Counted from the first letter of the stretch, positions 1 to 5,763 are shown. The stretch: DNA of 6,317 nucleotides from Bacillota bacterium (GCA_030526765.1 JAUNCB010000070.1:1-6317), one strand, 5' to 3'. The notes: generated by a model not told the origin, from the sequence alone. Translations and numbers: made by a program.

Positions 1-1208
1 GCGAAACAGCCATCTTCCCCATTCAGATCTTCCGTGTAAAAGAAGGCATCAACTTTAATCCCGGCGAGCCCAACTATGATCTGTTCAAGCTGGCCTGCCG
101 CTGCAGCGCAAAGAGACTGTTCCCCAACTTCTCCTTCCAGGATGCACCCTACAACATCAGATACTATAAAGAAGGTCATCCCGAAACAGAGATCGCTTAC
201 ATGGGCTGCCGTACCAGAGTAATCGGTAATGCGAACGATCCCGACAGAGAGATCACACTGGGCAGAGGCAACCTGAGCTTCTCCTCCATCAACCTGCCCC
301 GTATCGCTATTCTGGCAAACAAAAACATCGACTGGTTCTTCACAGAGCTGGACAGAAAGATCGATCTGGTTGCCGAACAGCTGCTGGAACGCTTTGAAAT
401 CCAGGCAAAGAAAAAAGTGCACAACTATCCTTTCCTGATGGGCGAAGGCGTATGGATCGACAGTGAAAAACTGAACTATGATGACGAGGTGCGTGAAGTG
501 CTGAAGCACGGCACGCTGTCTATCGGCTTCATCGGTCTGGCAGAAGCCCTGAAGGCGCTGCTGGGCGTACACCACGGCGAAAGCGAAGTGGCACAGAATC
601 TGGGTCTGGATATCATCGGTCACATGAGAAAGCGTCTGGATGATATGACACAGAAAACAAAAATGAACTTTACCCTGCTGGCAACTCCCGCAGAAGGCCT
701 GAGCGGTCGCTTCGTCCGCATGGACAGAGAACGCTTCGGCTCCATCGAAGGGATCACAGACAGAGAATACTATACAAACAGCTTCCACATTCCCGTACAC
801 TATCCCATCAGTGCTTATAAAAAGATCCAGCTGGAAGCACCCTACCATGCACTGACAAACGCAGGTCACATCACCTACATTGAACTGGACGGCGATCCCA
901 GCACAAATCTGGATGCCTTCGAAAAGGTGATCCGTTATATGAAATCTCAGGGCATCGGCTACGGCTCCATCAACCATCCCGTTGACCGTGACCCTGTCTG
1001 CGGCTTCAACGGCATCATCGGTGATACCTGCCCCAAATGCGGCAGAAAGGAAACCGAAGGCGAATACGGCTTCCAGCGCATCCGCCGTATCACCGGCTAT
1101 CTGGTAGGCACACTGGATCGTTTCAATAACGCAAAACGGGCAGAAGTACGTGACAGAGTGAAACACTCCGTCGTAGCAGAAGTAAAACTGCAGGCAAAGG
1201 AAGATTGA
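1..1208 (+). CDS. nrdD: Anaerobic (class III) ribonucleoside-triphosphate reductase, 3' part; 5' end outside window
   Basis: Catalytic subunit that reduces ribonucleoside triphosphates to deoxynucleotides in the absence of oxygen, using a glycyl radical made by NrdG. The frame is open from base 3, giving 401 visible residues; the family is usually about 600-780 long, so the N-terminal part (including any ATP-cone) lies to the left. Visible hallmarks are FPIQIFRVKEG near the left edge, MGCR with the predicted thiyl-radical cysteine (codon 207-209), INLPRIAI, a C-terminal zinc region with cysteines at 999-1001, 1029-1031 and 1038-1040 (VCGFNG, CPKCGR), and the glycyl-radical loop RRITGYL with its glycine at 1095-1097. 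The usual first cysteine of the first zinc pair is replaced (DPVC instead of CxxC). An in-frame ATG at 201 is internal, because homology continues upstream of it. nrdG follows after 4 bases, so the two are almost certainly co-transcribed and translationally coupled. Confidence 0.96.
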   Translation, partial: ETAIFPIQIFRVKEGINFNPGEPNYDLFKLACRCSAKRLFPNFSFQDAPYNIRYYKEGHPETEIAYMGCRTRVIGNANDPDREITLGRGNLSFSSINLPRIAILANKNIDWFFTELDRKIDLVAEQLLERFEIQAKKKVHNYPFLMGEGVWIDSEKLNYDDEVREVLKHGTLSIGFIGLAEALKALLGVHHGESEVAQNLGLDIIGHMRKRLDDMTQKTKMNFTLLATPAEGLSGRFVRMDRERFGSIEGITDREYYTNSFHIPVHYPISAYKKIQLEAPYHALTNAGHITYIELDGDPSTNLDAFEKVIRYMKSQGIGYGSINHPVDRDPVCGFNGIIGDTCPKCGRKETEGEYGFQRIRRITGYLVGTLDRFNNAKRAEVRDRVKHSVVAEVKLQAKED

Positions 1209-1212
1209 TACT

Positions 1213-1755
1213 ATGAAAATCAGCCTCAGCGGCATTACCGGGGATTCCATCGTAGACGGCCCCGGTATTCGCCTCACCATATTTACACAGGGCTGCCCCC
1301 ATGGCTGCCCCGGCTGCCATAATCCCCAGACCCATGACCCCAACGGCGGTTCCTGGGGCGATACGGATGAAATCATTGCGGTAATGGCAGAAAATCCCCT
1401 GCTGGACGGCATTACCCTCTCCGGCGGCGACCCCTTCATGCAGCCTAGAGAATGCACCGAACTAGCAAAGGGCGCCCACAAATGCGGTCTGACTGTATGG
1501 ACCTATACGGGCTATACCTGGGAAGCACTCTTTGCGGAACAGGACCCCGATAAGCTTGCACTGGTGCAGGAAAGCGATGTCCTCATTGACGGACCTTTCC
1601 TTCTGGCTGAACGCTCTCTGGAGCTGAAATTCCGCGGCAGCAGAAACCAGCGCATCATTGATGTAAAAAAATCCCTCCAAAAAGGCGAAATCGTTCTGTG
1701 GAAGGAATTTACATTTGATCTGCCCAAAGGCCCTCAGACCTTTGGCGGTCTTTAA
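1213..1755 (+). CDS. nrdG: Anaerobic ribonucleotide reductase activating protein (radical SAM)
   Basis: Iron-sulfur radical SAM enzyme that cleaves S-adenosylmethionine to place the glycyl radical on NrdD. The 180-residue protein has the cluster motif CPHGCPGC (C28, C32, C35) preceded by DGPGIRLTIFTQG, which is typical of NrdG. It also has the SAM-contacting GGDPF (71-75), WTYTGY (96-101), DGPF (127-130) and the family signature FRGSRNQRIID (140-150). The length is slightly above the usual 150-175 because of a short C-terminal tail. The start at 1213 is supported by AAAGGAAG at 1196-1203, inside the end of nrdD, and by the 4-base gap to the nrdD stop. The gene is followed directly by a hairpin terminator. 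Assignment is firm from the motifs and from linkage to nrdD. Confidence 0.96.
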   Translation: MKISLSGITGDSIVDGPGIRLTIFTQGCPHGCPGCHNPQTHDPNGGSWGDTDEIIAVMAENPLLDGITLSGGDPFMQPRECTELAKGAHKCGLTVWTYTGYTWEALFAEQDPDKLALVQESDVLIDGPFLLAERSLELKFRGSRNQRIIDVKKSLQKGEIVLWKEFTFDLPKGPQTFGGL

Positions 1756-1763
1756 GCTAAACA

Positions 1764-1795
1764 AAAAATGACACTCTTTCGAGAGTGTCATTTTT
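1764..1795. terminator. Bidirectional intrinsic terminator between nrdG and trmL
   Basis: A perfect 14-bp stem (1764-1777 with 1782-1795) closes a TTCG tetraloop (1778-1781). The core is TGACACTCT/AGAGTGTCA, flanked by an A5 tract on the left and a T5 tract on the right. It therefore ends in a U-tract whichever strand is transcribed. It sits between two convergent genes: 8 bases after the nrdG stop, with the trmL stop codon (1797-1799) one base beyond it. Confidence 0.92.
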
Positions 1796-1796
1796 A

Positions 1797-2285
1797 TTAC
1801 CATTTATGATGATGCAGCTGTCCTTCCATGAGCATACCGGGGAAGCCCTGCTGCCGCATGGCTTCATATATGATGATGGCAACGGAATTGGACAGATTCA
1901 GGCTGCGTGCCGCCTCCAGCATGGGAATCCGAATGGTATTCTCCTCGTTTTCCATCAATATCTCTTCGGGGATACCGGCACTTTCCCGCCCGAACATAAC
2001 ATAATCATTTTCCCCAAAGGTTACATCTGCATAAACATGACGTGCCTTTGTGGATGCCATCCAGATTTTTGCATCGGGATTTTTTTCACGAAAATCCTGA
2101 AAATTCTCATAATACCGAATGTCCAGCAGCTTCCAGTAGTCCAGCCCTGCCCGCTTCAGATATTTATCCTCCACAGAAAACCCCAGCGGCTTGATCAGAT
2201 GCAGCACCGAATTGGTTACCGCACAGGTGCGGGCAATATTTCCTGCATTCTGCGGGATCTCCGGCTCCAGCAAAACAATATGCAT
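1797..2285 (-). CDS. trmL: tRNA (cytidine/uridine-34-2'-O)-methyltransferase
   Basis: SPOUT-class methyltransferase that uses S-adenosylmethionine to 2'-O-methylate the wobble nucleotide 34 of certain leucine tRNAs (known family role). The 162-residue protein has the three SPOUT motifs in order: PEIPQNAGNIART (8-20, with N16 and R19), FGRESAGIP (98-106) and RSLNLSNSVAIIIYEAMRQ (127-145). The last two form the trefoil-knot cofactor pocket. Length matches the minimal one-domain TrmL/CspR group, which lacks the N-terminal RNA-binding domain of larger SPOUT enzymes. The frame stays open upstream to 2381, but MHIVLLEP at 2285 is the conserved N-terminus and has GGAAGG at 2293-2298, 7 bases before the ATG. 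The C-terminus ends in HHHKW. It is divergent from perR and convergent with nrdG, so probably monocistronic. Confidence 0.93.
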   Translation of the reverse strand: MHIVLLEPEIPQNAGNIARTCAVTNSVLHLIKPLGFSVEDKYLKRAGLDYWKLLDIRYYENFQDFREKNPDAKIWMASTKARHVYADVTFGENDYVMFGRESAGIPEEILMENEENTIRIPMLEAARSLNLSNSVAIIIYEAMRQQGFPGMLMEGQLHHHKW

Positions 2286-2313
2286 TTCGCATCCTTCCTT
2301 TCTTCTGTGAACC

Positions 2314-2342
2314 ATGATAACACAGAGAAAATAAAATAACAA
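2314..2342 (-). promoter_or_regulatory. Predicted sigma-A-type promoter of trmL
   Basis: On the minus strand, TTGTTA (2337-2342) and TATCAT (2314-2319) are separated by exactly 17 bases. Transcription would start near 2307, leaving a leader of about 22 bases that carries the trmL ribosome binding site. Hexamer match is moderate, and the call rests on spacing and position. Confidence 0.45.
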
Positions 2343-2398
2343 CAGCCTTGTCTGTCGGAAAAAACAACAAATCCCTTGCATTTTAGTAGATTTTACTA

Positions 2399-2427
2399 TT
2401 GACGCAACGGATAATGTCTATTATTAT
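2399..2427 (+). promoter_or_regulatory. Predicted sigma-A-type promoter of perR
   Basis: TTGACG (-35, 2399-2404) and TATTAT (-10, 2422-2427) are 17 bases apart, each one mismatch from consensus. The expected start is near 2434, giving a leader of about 34 bases before the perR ATG. Confidence 0.7.
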
Positions 2428-2432
2428 TAAAT

Positions 2433-2448
2433 AACAATAGTTATTGTT
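2433..2448. promoter_or_regulatory. Palindrome at the perR transcription start; candidate PerR operator
   Basis: AACAATAGTTATTGTT has two perfect 7-base arms (AACAATA/TATTGTT) around a 2-base centre. It covers the predicted start point of perR, just downstream of the -10 box and just before the ribosome binding site. The known Bacillus PerR box is a 7-1-7 AT-rich palindrome (TTATAAT-N-ATTATAA). This site is similar in style but differs in centre length and sequence, so autoregulation is an inference. Confidence 0.45.
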
Positions 2449-2467
2449 TGCAGGAGGTGTGATCCTT

Positions 2468-2881
2468 ATGAAAGAAACTGCACAAAGTCTGAGAGAAAAA
2501 GGTCTGAAGGTAACTCCGCAGCGTATCGCCGTTTATAATATGCTCATGAGTACCCACGAGCATCCCAATGCGGAAATGATCTATAAAGCACTGGAGCCAT
2601 CCAACCCTACCATGAGCCTTGCCACTGTCTATAAAACACTGGACTCCTTTAAACAGCTGGGGCTGGTACAGGAGCTGAATGTTGGTGAGTCCAGCTCCCG
2701 TTATGATGCTGTGGTTCGCTGCCACCCCCATACCGTATGCAAGGTTTGCGGCAAGGTGGAGGATCTGCAGAAAACAGAGCTGACTGAGGTAACCAAAAAA
2801 CTGGTGCCGGATCTGGATTTCGATATTGACTGTGAACAGCTGATCCTTTATGGTACCTGCGGTGCATGCCGTAAAAAATAA
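2468..2881 (+). CDS. perR: Fur-family peroxide-responsive repressor PerR
   Basis: DNA-binding metalloregulator that represses oxidative-stress genes until peroxide oxidises a histidine ligand at its Fe(II) site (known family role). The protein is 137 residues: a winged-helix domain at about 5-75 (VTPQRIAVYNML, SLATVYKTLDSF) and a dimerisation/metal domain at about 78-137. Candidate regulatory metal ligands H32, D80, H86, H88 and D99, and zinc cysteines C91, C94, C131 and C134, all match Bacillus subtilis PerR (H37, D85, H91, H93, D104; C96, C99, C136, C139) with a constant offset of 5. The aspartates at 80 and 99 favour PerR over Fur or Zur. The frame is open from a TTG at 2444, but the ATG at 2468 has AGGAGGTG at 2452-2459 and is the natural start. 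It has its own promoter and terminator, so it is probably a single-gene unit. I recalled the reference sequence and did not align it by computer. Confidence 0.9.
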   Translation: MKETAQSLREKGLKVTPQRIAVYNMLMSTHEHPNAEMIYKALEPSNPTMSLATVYKTLDSFKQLGLVQELNVGESSSRYDAVVRCHPHTVCKVCGKVEDLQKTELTEVTKKLVPDLDFDIDCEQLILYGTCGACRKK

Positions 2882-2885
2882 GCAT

Positions 2886-2919
2886 AACAAAAGGGCTATC
2901 CGTTGATAGCCCTTTTGTT
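2886..2919. terminator. Bidirectional intrinsic terminator between perR and lysC
   Basis: A perfect 15-bp stem (2886-2900 with 2905-2919) with a CGTT loop. The GC core GGGCTATC/GATAGCCC is flanked by AACAAAA on the left and TTTTGTT on the right, so either strand gives a U-rich tail. It starts 4 bases after the perR stop (2879-2881) and lies 15 bases beyond the lysC stop on the opposite strand. Confidence 0.92.
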
Positions 2920-2934
2920 TTGGAAAGATATCTT

Positions 2935-3441
2935 TTAATCCAGATCTCTTTCTTTTCTCATATTTACAGAAGCCATTTTAAATTTGTCATGAACAGCTTT
3001 CATGGCAACATCAATATCATCTCTGGCGATCAGAACTGTGATCTTGATTTCGGATGTGGAGATCATCTGAATATTTACCCCTGCATCATACATTGCTTCA
3101 AAGAACATTGCCGCAACACCGGGGTTTGTCGCCATACCTGCACCAACGATAGACAGCTTTGCTGTTTTTTCATCATGCAGGATCTCCTGTGCTGTCAGAC
3201 GGCCTTTGTTTTTCTCCAGTGCCTTCAGGGCAATATCCAGATCGTCCTCACCGATGGTAAAGGAAATATTCTGTCTGCCGTCTGCACCTTCAGACTGCAG
3301 GATAATATCAACGCTTACCTTTTCTCTTGCCATCAGATCGAAGATCTCAAAGGCTTTACCGGGTTCATCCTTGATGCCCATAACAGAAATACGAGAAACC
3401 TTTTTATCCGCTGCAACACCGCTAACCAGCATTCTTTCCAT
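2935..3441 (-). CDS. lysC: Predicted internal lysC product: aspartokinase beta (regulatory ACT) subunit
   Basis: An in-frame ATG at 3439-3441 (Met245 of LysC) is preceded by a full AAGGAGG Shine-Dalgarno sequence (3450-3456) with 8 bases between, better than or equal to the sites of the annotated genes here. Translation from it gives 168 residues comprising only the two ACT domains. Bacillus subtilis aspartokinase II and Corynebacterium aspartokinase are known to make such a beta subunit from an in-frame start at about codon 246-250, so position and size agree closely. Whether this organism makes it is inferred, not shown. Confidence 0.65.
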   Translation of the reverse strand: MERMLVSGVAADKKVSRISVMGIKDEPGKAFEIFDLMAREKVSVDIILQSEGADGRQNISFTIGEDDLDIALKALEKNKGRLTAQEILHDEKTAKLSIVGAGMATNPGVAAMFFEAMYDAGVNIQMISTSEIKITVLIARDDIDVAMKAVHDKFKMASVNMRKERDLD

Positions 3442-4173
3442 CTTTGTTTCCTCCTTAACCTCAGTACCTTCCGCTTCAGACATACTGGAACGTACCACCA
3501 GCTTCACATTATATTTTTTCGCAACCTCAACAGAACGATGATGCAGAACCTTCGCACCCAGAGATGCCAGCTCCAGCATTTCGTCATAGCTGATCTCATC
3601 CAGTTTTACCGCATCCGGCACCACACGGGGATCTGCTGTGAAAACACCCTCTACATCTGTGTAGATTTCACAGATGTCTGCCCCCAGTGCAGCTGCCAGT
3701 GCTACTGCAGAGGTATCCGAGCCGCCGCGGCCCAGTGTTGTTGTATCCCCAATGCCGTTCACACCCTGGAAGCCTGTTACCAGAACGATGCCGCCCTCTT
3801 CCAGTTCATTTTCAATACGCTCCGTATGGATAGTACGGATACGGGCATTGCTGTATGTATTCGTTGTTTCGATCCCAACCTGTGCCGCATTCAGAGATAC
3901 CGCTCTGCCGCCAATGGCACTGATCGCCATTGCCATCAGGGCAACGGACTGCTGTTCCCCTGTGGAAAGAAGCATATCCATTTCTCTGCGGCTGGGCTTA
4001 TGGTTGATCTCCTTCGCCTTTGCGATCAGACCATCCGTTGTTTTGCCCTGAGCAGACAGTACAACTACCACCTCATGTCCTTCCATTCTTGTTCTCATGA
4101 TGCGCTTTGCAACATTGAGCACCTTTTCCGCATCTGCGACGGAGCTTCCGCCGTATTTCTGCACGATCAACAT
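2935..4173 (-). CDS. lysC: Aspartokinase with tandem ACT domains (likely alpha subunit, with internal beta start)
   Basis: Phosphorylates L-aspartate with ATP, the committed step to lysine, threonine, methionine and diaminopimelate. The protein has 412 residues, the monofunctional Bacillus-type length. The kinase domain spans about 1-235, with KYGGSSV (6-12), TTTLGRGGSDTSA (144-156), YTDVEGVFTADPR (171-183) and LASLGAKVLHHRSVEVA (202-218). Two regulatory ACT domains follow at about 262-325 and 336-403; the second contains VGAGMATNPGVAAMFF and QMISTSEIKITVLI. The start at 4173 has GGGAGG (4182-4187) 8 bases upstream, immediately after the thrB stop; the gap to thrB is 15 bases, so translation is probably coupled. 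A second, internal start at codon 245 is described separately. Feedback by lysine or threonine is expected from the ACT domains, but the effector cannot be read from the sequence. It is the last gene of the pheB-thrB-lysC unit and is followed by a terminator. Confidence 0.96.
   Translation of the reverse strand: MLIVQKYGGSSVADAEKVLNVAKRIMRTRMEGHEVVVVLSAQGKTTDGLIAKAKEINHKPSRREMDMLLSTGEQQSVALMAMAISAIGGRAVSLNAAQVGIETTNTYSNARIRTIHTERIENELEEGGIVLVTGFQGVNGIGDTTTLGRGGSDTSAVALAAALGADICEIYTDVEGVFTADPRVVPDAVKLDEISYDEMLELASLGAKVLHHRSVEVAKKYNVKLVVRSSMSEAEGTEVKEETKMERMLVSGVAADKKVSRISVMGIKDEPGKAFEIFDLMAREKVSVDIILQSEGADGRQNISFTIGEDDLDIALKALEKNKGRLTAQEILHDEKTAKLSIVGAGMATNPGVAAMFFEAMYDAGVNIQMISTSEIKITVLIARDDIDVAMKAVHDKFKMASVNMRKERDLD
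3450..3456 (-). promoter_or_regulatory. Internal ribosome binding site for the lysC beta start
   Basis: AAGGAGG on the minus strand, encoded within the Lys-Glu-Glu codons (240-242) of LysC and ending 8 bases before the ATG of codon 245. It decides the predicted internal start. Confidence 0.65.
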
Positions 4174-4188
4174 TTTCCATACCTCCCG

Positions 4189-5091
4189 TTATTCCGTTTC
4201 AACCAGCACACCCTGCATATCCGCCTGCAGCAGGCTCAGCTTCCAGCCATGCTCCAGTGTGCCTAAATATTCGGACATTTTACTTTCAAATGCCTCTGCC
4301 TTATCTTTTGTTACCATTGCCATCAGCGTAGAGCCTGCACCGCTCAGATAGCTGGCAACCGCACCAAATTCCTTGGCATGGGCAAAAATCTCATGCATGC
4401 CGGGGATCAGCTGCGCCCGATAAGGCTGATGCACACGATCCTCCATGGACATATCAAAATTCTCATATTTCCCTGTCATCATGCTTGCCACCAAAAGTGC
4501 CGCGCGGGATGCATTGAACACCATATCCCCTCTGGAATAGGCATCGGGCAGCACCCGTCTGGAATCATGGGTGGAAACAGGGAAATTCGGAACCATTGTA
4601 GCAAATAATAAGTCATTCGGCAACTCCAGACGCACATGTTTCATGCCATTATCATCCTGTGCCCCTACAACCATGCTGCCAAAGATGGCAGGATTGGAAT
4701 TATCGGGATGTCCCTCCAGCTTTGCCGCCATCTGTGCCAGTTCTTCCTTTTCCGCAATATTGCCTGCCAGCGCATTTGCCGCAAACAGACCGCCTACGAT
4801 ACATGCCGCAGAACTGCCAAGACCGCGAATCATGGGAATAAAGTCCTCCTGCACGATTCTCACACAGGGCATTTTCAGACCCTTCTGGTCATAGAAATAT
4901 TTCATTGTCTGATAGATCAGGTTTGTTTCGTCCTTAGGCACCTCGATCTCCTGCTTGCGCTTCACTTCGATCATGAGCCCTTCGGGGATCTCCTCCACCC
5001 AGATATGATTATACAGCTCCACCGCAATACCGATGCTGTCAAAGCCGGGGCCCATGTTGGCGGATGTTGCCGGAATACGAATATGAATCAT
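4189..5091 (-). CDS. thrB: Homoserine kinase (GHMP kinase family)
   Basis: Transfers phosphate from ATP to L-homoserine, giving O-phosphohomoserine for threonine synthase. The protein is 300 residues, a normal ThrB length. It shows the GHMP family motifs: PATSANMGPGFDSIG (7-21), the nucleotide loop RGLGSSAA (89-96), LEGHPDN (125-131), STHDSRRVLP (173-182) and LSGAGSTLMA (249-258). The last is usually SGAGPT, so a serine replaces the proline here. The start MIHIRIPATS at 5091 is chosen over an upstream TTG at 5112 because AGGAGG (5099-5104) lies 7 bases before it and the conserved N-terminus begins there. Its stop is 15 bases before lysC, while 81 bases with a GC-rich hairpin separate it from pheB. 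It probably acts in the cytoplasm in threonine synthesis together with LysC. Confidence 0.95.
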   Translation of the reverse strand: MIHIRIPATSANMGPGFDSIGIAVELYNHIWVEEIPEGLMIEVKRKQEIEVPKDETNLIYQTMKYFYDQKGLKMPCVRIVQEDFIPMIRGLGSSAACIVGGLFAANALAGNIAEKEELAQMAAKLEGHPDNSNPAIFGSMVVGAQDDNGMKHVRLELPNDLLFATMVPNFPVSTHDSRRVLPDAYSRGDMVFNASRAALLVASMMTGKYENFDMSMEDRVHQPYRAQLIPGMHEIFAHAKEFGAVASYLSGAGSTLMAMVTKDKAEAFESKMSEYLGTLEHGWKLSLLQADMQGVLVETE

Positions 5092-5116
5092 AATAAATCC
5101 TCCTGTGAACAATAGG

Positions 5117-5139
5117 AAGCGGCCGCATCGCAGCCGCCT
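5117..5139 (-). repeat. GC-rich hairpin in the pheB-thrB gap
   Basis: In the minus-strand RNA, GCGGCTGC and GCGGCCGC (5119-5137) pair as an 8-bp stem with one G-U pair and a 3-base GAU loop. Two weaker outer pairs extend it to 5117-5139. No U-tract follows, so it is not a standard terminator. It lies 13 bases upstream of the thrB Shine-Dalgarno sequence and could act as an RNA-processing or stability element or a partial attenuator. Confidence 0.5.
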
Positions 5140-5172
5140 GCATTTCTAATAATTTCCGCTCTTGCCTTCTCC

Positions 5173-5616
5173 TTACTCTCTTGCAATGATCCGCAGAGAC
5201 TGTACCCCCTGCAGACCTTCTATCTTATTGATCAGACGGCTGAATTCCCCCTGCATCTCATTGGTTTCGATGCACAGTGTCACATTGGCGATGCCATTGA
5301 TGGGAATCGTCTGATTGATGGTCAGAATATTGGCGCCTTCTCCCGCCACGCTGTTCAGCACAGAGGAGAGCAGCCCCGGCGTGTGATCCAGATTCATGGA
5401 TACCGTCACAGTCTTCCCTCTGGTATTTTCATACAAAGGATGGACTGCGTCACGATATTTATAAAAAGCACTGCGGCTGATACCCACCTTATTTACGGCA
5501 TCCTGCACAGTTTTTTCCTTCTTGCTTTCCAAGAGATTTTTCACTTCCATGACCTTCAGAAAGATCTCAGGAAGCACAGTTTTGTCTACAATATAGTAAT
5601 TTTTGTCCTCTCTCAT
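5173..5616 (-). CDS. pheB: ACT-domain protein of the PheB/UPF0735 family, likely amino-acid-responsive regulator
   Basis: A 147-residue protein closely resembling Bacillus subtilis PheB. The N-terminal half has a helix-turn-helix-like segment at about 36-57 (VQDAVNKVGISRSAFYKYRD), and the C-terminal half is an ACT domain (about 70-146, with DHTPGLLSSVLNSVA and ILTINQTIPINGIANVTL). ACT domains bind amino acids, so a sensing or regulatory role is expected; the exact function of the family is unsettled and the old chorismate mutase label is not supported by these residues. The ATG at 5616 has AGGAGG (5625-5630) 8 bases upstream. It is the first gene of the unit with thrB and lysC, pointing to aspartate-family rather than phenylalanine control here. 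The start region is partly duplicated upstream. Confidence 0.88.
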   Translation of the reverse strand: MREDKNYYIVDKTVLPEIFLKVMEVKNLLESKKEKTVQDAVNKVGISRSAFYKYRDAVHPLYENTRGKTVTVSMNLDHTPGLLSSVLNSVAGEGANILTINQTIPINGIANVTLCIETNEMQGEFSRLINKIEGLQGVQSLRIIARE

Positions 5617-5635
5617 AGGGCAATCCTCCTGTTTT
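5601..5635 (-). repeat. Imperfect direct repeat, copy 2 (covers pheB ribosome binding site and start)
   Basis: It aligns with 5731-5763 at 29 of 35 columns with 4 mismatches and 2 single-base gaps. Shared blocks on the minus strand are AAAACAGGAG, CCTATGAGA and GACAAAA. The repeat includes the pheB Shine-Dalgarno sequence and first codons. Confidence 0.55.
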
Positions 5636-5666
5636 TCTTATAAAAACATTTGTATTCGACACAAGG

Positions 5667-5695
5667 AATATATCATAAAAATCCCGCCTTTGCAA
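5667..5695 (-). promoter_or_regulatory. Predicted promoter of the pheB-thrB-lysC operon
   Basis: On the minus strand, TTGCAA (5690-5695) and TATATT (5667-5672) are separated by 17 bases. Transcription would begin near 5660, leaving a leader of about 44 bases before pheB, too short for a lysine riboswitch or T-box. An alternative overlapping pair is TTGTAC with TATGAT at 18-base spacing. Confidence 0.55.
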
Positions 5696-5730
5696 GTACA
5701 AAATACAAAAAATGTCCACCACAGAAAAAG

Positions 5731-5763
5731 TTTTGTCATTCTCATAGGAAAAGCTCCTGTTTT
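5731..5763 (-). repeat. Imperfect direct repeat, copy 1 (pheB start-like decoy)
   Basis: Upstream copy of the pheB start region. It keeps an AGGAG (5754-5758) 8 bases before an ATG (5743-5745) that opens a 35-codon hydrophobic reading frame ending at 5638. The two ATGs are 129 bases apart. See the matching finding for the small ORF. Confidence 0.5.

Noticed and set aside
1724..1745. Inverted repeat CCAAAGG/CCTTTGG at the 3' end of nrdG
   Set aside because: It lies inside coding sequence with an 8-base loop and no U-tract. The strong terminator just downstream explains transcription end.
1785..2339. + strand open frame opposite trmL
   Set aside because: The minus strand encodes all three SPOUT motifs with a ribosome binding site. 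The plus frame has no motif and starts inside the terminator.
2384..2398. TAGTA-N5-TACTA inverted repeat just upstream of the perR -35 box
   Set aside because: Five-base A/T-rich arms are expected by chance in such a region, and the palindrome at 2433-2448 is a better operator candidate.
2920..4266. Very long + strand open frame (448 codons) opposite lysC
   Set aside because: It is the antisense of a clear aspartokinase. Its translation is rich in Cys, His and Gln with no family motif, it starts at a TTG inside a terminator region without a ribosome binding site, and it runs across the lysC-thrB junction.
4636..5115. + strand open frames opposite thrB
   Set aside because: They are shadows of homoserine kinase, whose motifs are intact on the minus strand.
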